From DATJSJ01 sp035504175 (GTDB lineage: Bacteria > Pseudomonadota > Alphaproteobacteria > Acetobacterales > Acetobacteraceae), in the NCBI GenBank assembly GCA_035504175.1, contig DATJSJ010000025.1, positions 1 through 64,000 on the forward strand: DNA of 64,000 bases. Reading direction: 5' to 3'. Below the pieces are notes generated by a model that had not been told where the DNA came from, did not search any database, and saw nothing but the letters and a program-made list of their open reading frames with translations. The position numbers and the translations under genes were made by a program. This document shows positions 62,411-64,000 of this stretch, one piece after another; position 1 is the stretch's first letter, and each line of letters opens with the position of its first letter.

Positions 62411-63547
62411 TCAGATGCCGATCGTGGGCACGATGGGCGTGTTGGAGACGAGCGCGTTGCGGGTCAGCGTGAAGCTCTGCTTGTACTCGCCGCGCGAAAT
62501 GCGATGGGTGACGCTGTCCACGTAGTGCAGCCCGTCGAAGGCCGGTCCCGCGCCGCGCACGCCGACCAGTTGCCGCGCCTTCAGCACCTGGCCGTAGCGC
62601 AGCACGTCGAGCGTGCCGTTGCCGCTGACGATGTCCGCGTTCGCGGAAGCGCGGGCCATGCCGATCATCAGCGCCTGGCCGGGATCGAGCTTGGCGGTAT
62701 CGTCGAGCGTGTCGAAACCGGACGGCGTGGTTGCCGGCACCAGGCCGAGCGGCGGGTTGAGCGGCGTCACCGGCGGGATCGGGATCGGGATCGGCGTGTG
62801 CGTGGTCGGCTCGACGATGGTGACGATGGGCAGGCGGAACTTCTGCGGCTCGTAGCGGAAGCTGAGCTGCTCGACATTGGTCCAGCTGTCCATGTTGACG
62901 GACAGCGCCGGCTGCGGGATGCCGAACTTGATCTGCGGCCCCCAATAGGCGGTGCTGACCCCCGGCACCGGCCCGGGATCGAGATAGAACACGTAGCCGA
63001 CCTTGCCGGCGAGCTGGTTGATGTAGGCGAGGTCGGTGCCCTGCTGGCCGGGGATGCGCTCGACCGGGATCGGCGTGTCGGGCACGACGCTCGGCACGAT
63101 CATCGGCACGATGCCGTACATCGCGTATTTCGCCAGCATCGCCGCGACCCGCGCCTCGGCCGGCATCGGATAGGGCAGACCGGGGAGCGGCACCAGGTCC
63201 ATCACCGCCGTCAGGTCCTCGCCCTTGATGAACAGGGTGGAATGGCCGGCATCGCCGGCCGGCTGCACCTCGTGATGGCGCATCACCCCGTCCATCAGCA
63301 CCTGCGGGATGCCGTTGACGGTCGCGACGATGATGACGCGAAGCTCGACCGTCGGGCCGCCGGCGGCGAGCAGGAACAGCGTCTGCAACGGCGAGCGGTC
63401 GGCGAGTGTGAAGGACAGCTGGAATCCGCTGCGGCCGGTGGCGCTGGTCGTGACCTCGACCGCCGTCAGCGCGTCCATCAGTGGCTTCGGCGCCGGCAGC
63501 GCCACGACCGGGCCGACCAGCAGCGTGAGATAGAGGCCGCTAGCCAC
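62411..63547 (-). CDS. Phage late control D (gpD)-like hub protein
   Basis: A 378-residue hub protein of the gpD/VgrG N-terminal class. FQLSFTLADRSPL near residue 40, FIKGEDLTAVMDL near 110, and DLAYINQLAGKVGYVFYLDPG near 180 fit the family. A proline-rich loop (about 255-275) interrupts it. The GTG start overlaps the stop of the LysM-type gene. It should form the central hub to which gpV attaches. Confidence 0.8.
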   Translation of the reverse strand: MASGLYLTLLVGPVVALPAPKPLMDALTAVEVTTSATGRSGFQLSFTLADRSPLQTLFLLAAGGPTVELRVIIVATVNGIPQVLMDGVMRHHEVQPAGDAGHSTLFIKGEDLTAVMDLVPLPGLPYPMPAEARVAAMLAKYAMYGIVPMIVPSVVPDTPIPVERIPGQQGTDLAYINQLAGKVGYVFYLDPGPVPGVSTAYWGPQIKFGIPQPALSVNMDSWTNVEQLSFRYEPQKFRLPIVTIVEPTTHTPIPIPIPPVTPLNPPLGLVPATTPSGFDTLDDTAKLDPGQALMIGMARASANADIVSGNGTLDVLRYGQVLKARQLVGVRGAGPAFDGLHYVDSVTHRISRGEYKQSFTLTRNALVSNTPIVPTIGI

Positions 63548-63917
63548 CGATGCCTCCGACCTTGCCGGTCGCGGCGATGCCGGCCGGCAGCGTGATGCGC
63601 AGCACCGTCCCGGGCGTGTCGGTCAGCGCATCCGGGTCCATCGCGGTATTGGCATCGCACAGGATCCAGTACAGCAGCGGATCGCCGAGCTGCGAGGCCG
63701 CCAGATTGTCGATGCGGTCGCCCTGCACGGTGACGTATTGCCGCAGCGTCGCGTACTGCTCGGGGCCTGGGATGAAGCGGCGTTGCAGATAGCGGACGAC
63801 GGTCCCGTCCGGCAGGGTCAGCGTCGCCGTGCCGATCCCGGCATAGCGGCTGTTCGCCGCCGCAGTCGCACCGCTGGTGCCGCCGGTCGCGACGAAGCTG
63901 TCGATCGGGCTGCTCAT
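63540..63917 (-). CDS. LysM-type / Afp7-like tail protein
   Basis: A 125-residue protein with a LysM-like segment at about 50-110 (YVTVQGDRIDNLAASQLGDPLLYWILCDAN), as in the small tail-hub proteins (gpX or Afp7 C-terminus) of contractile tails. The first 25 residues are Gly/Ser/Ala-rich. The ATG overlaps the stop of the gene upstream. It probably joins the tube end to the hub. Confidence 0.8.
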   Translation of the reverse strand: MSSPIDSFVATGGTSGATAAANSRYAGIGTATLTLPDGTVVRYLQRRFIPGPEQYATLRQYVTVQGDRIDNLAASQLGDPLLYWILCDANTAMDPDALTDTPGTVLRITLPAGIAATGKVGGIGG

Positions 63918-64000
63918 GGCAGAATGCTCGGGATCGAGGCAGCCGTCTGGGCGAGGTTCGCAATCGCCAGCGCCTCCTTCTCGATCTGGTAGGCGAGGTA
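63914..64000 (-). CDS. 3' end of a tail-cluster gene cut by the window edge
   Basis: An open frame of 28 codons plus stop, running off the right edge, with its stop overlapping the LysM-type start (ATGA). The visible end is alanine/leucine-rich and helical (for example EKEALAIANLAQ). From its position it could be a tube-initiator or tape-measure-type protein, but too little is visible to say. Confidence 0.55.
   Translation of the reverse strand, partial: YLAYQIEKEALAIANLAQTAASIPSILP

Noticed and set aside
44148..64000. The tail-like region as an ordinary prophage
   Set aside because: No capsid, portal, terminase, integrase, repressor or lysis gene is seen, and DUF4157 and DUF6519 proteins are typical of eCIS-type loci.

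Overview
The window is GC-rich, densely coded bacterial chromosome with short intergenic gaps, ATGA/GTGA gene overlaps, many ABC uptake operons with Tat-like or Sec signal peptides, and AmiC/AmiR- and formamidase-type genes. This fits an alphaproteobacterium, and I lean towards Rhodospirillales/Acetobacteraceae. That placement is inference from style and gene content; no rRNA or tRNA gene is visible to confirm it.

Layout. (1) 0-12.4 kb is a cyclitol/sugar-acid catabolic island. It holds an M20 deacylase, a minus-strand trio (aldehyde dehydrogenase, HpcH/HpaI aldolase, 2-hydroxyacid dehydrogenase), a divergent iolD-iolE-SDR set, an RpiR-type regulator and a CUT2 sugar ABC transporter. (2) 13.2-25 kb holds two amide modules side by side. 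The first is a taurine/nitrate-type ABC transporter followed by a formamidase-family gene. The second is amiC-amiR plus a five-gene urea/amide-type ABC transporter and a second formamidase-family gene. Both formamidase genes are preceded by a pair of strong GC hairpins. (3) 25-35.2 kb has a second CUT2 transporter (two permeases, a double-NBD ATPase, a binding protein) in a minus-strand run with an amidohydrolase, a DUF1636 protein, an alpha/beta hydrolase and an FAH-family hydrolase. A divergent GntR/FadR regulator and a 3-hydroxyisobutyrate-dehydrogenase-like gene follow. (4) 35.3-43.8 kb is a LacI-controlled sugar-acid regulon: aldolase, LacI repressor, SMP-30 lactonase, a third CUT2 transporter, an Ldh2-type dehydrogenase, a DUF59 protein and an amidohydrolase. 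Two perfect CCAATCGATTGG palindromes and one near copy lie in its three promoter regions and form a candidate operator set.

(5) 44.1-64 kb is the most unusual part. It is a contractile-tail-like (eCIS-type) locus seen from its baseplate side. On the minus strand, reading from the right edge, are a cut gene, a LysM-type protein, gpD, gpV, a PAAR-like tip, gp25, two large baseplate-J-type proteins, a tail-protein-I-like protein, a 493-bp non-coding block full of repeats, a DUF6519-type protein, a DUF6734-like protein and a DUF4157 protein with a second zinc-protease motif. Facing it on the plus strand are a LuxR-type regulator, a DUF4157-OmpA fusion and a TNT-domain (NAD glycohydrolase-like) lipoprotein. 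Sheath, tube and AAA+ genes are not in the window and should lie beyond the right edge. DUF4157 is the hallmark accessory domain of eCIS loci. The combination of two different DUF4157 proteins with a TNT lipoprotein is the best candidate for a little-described system here.
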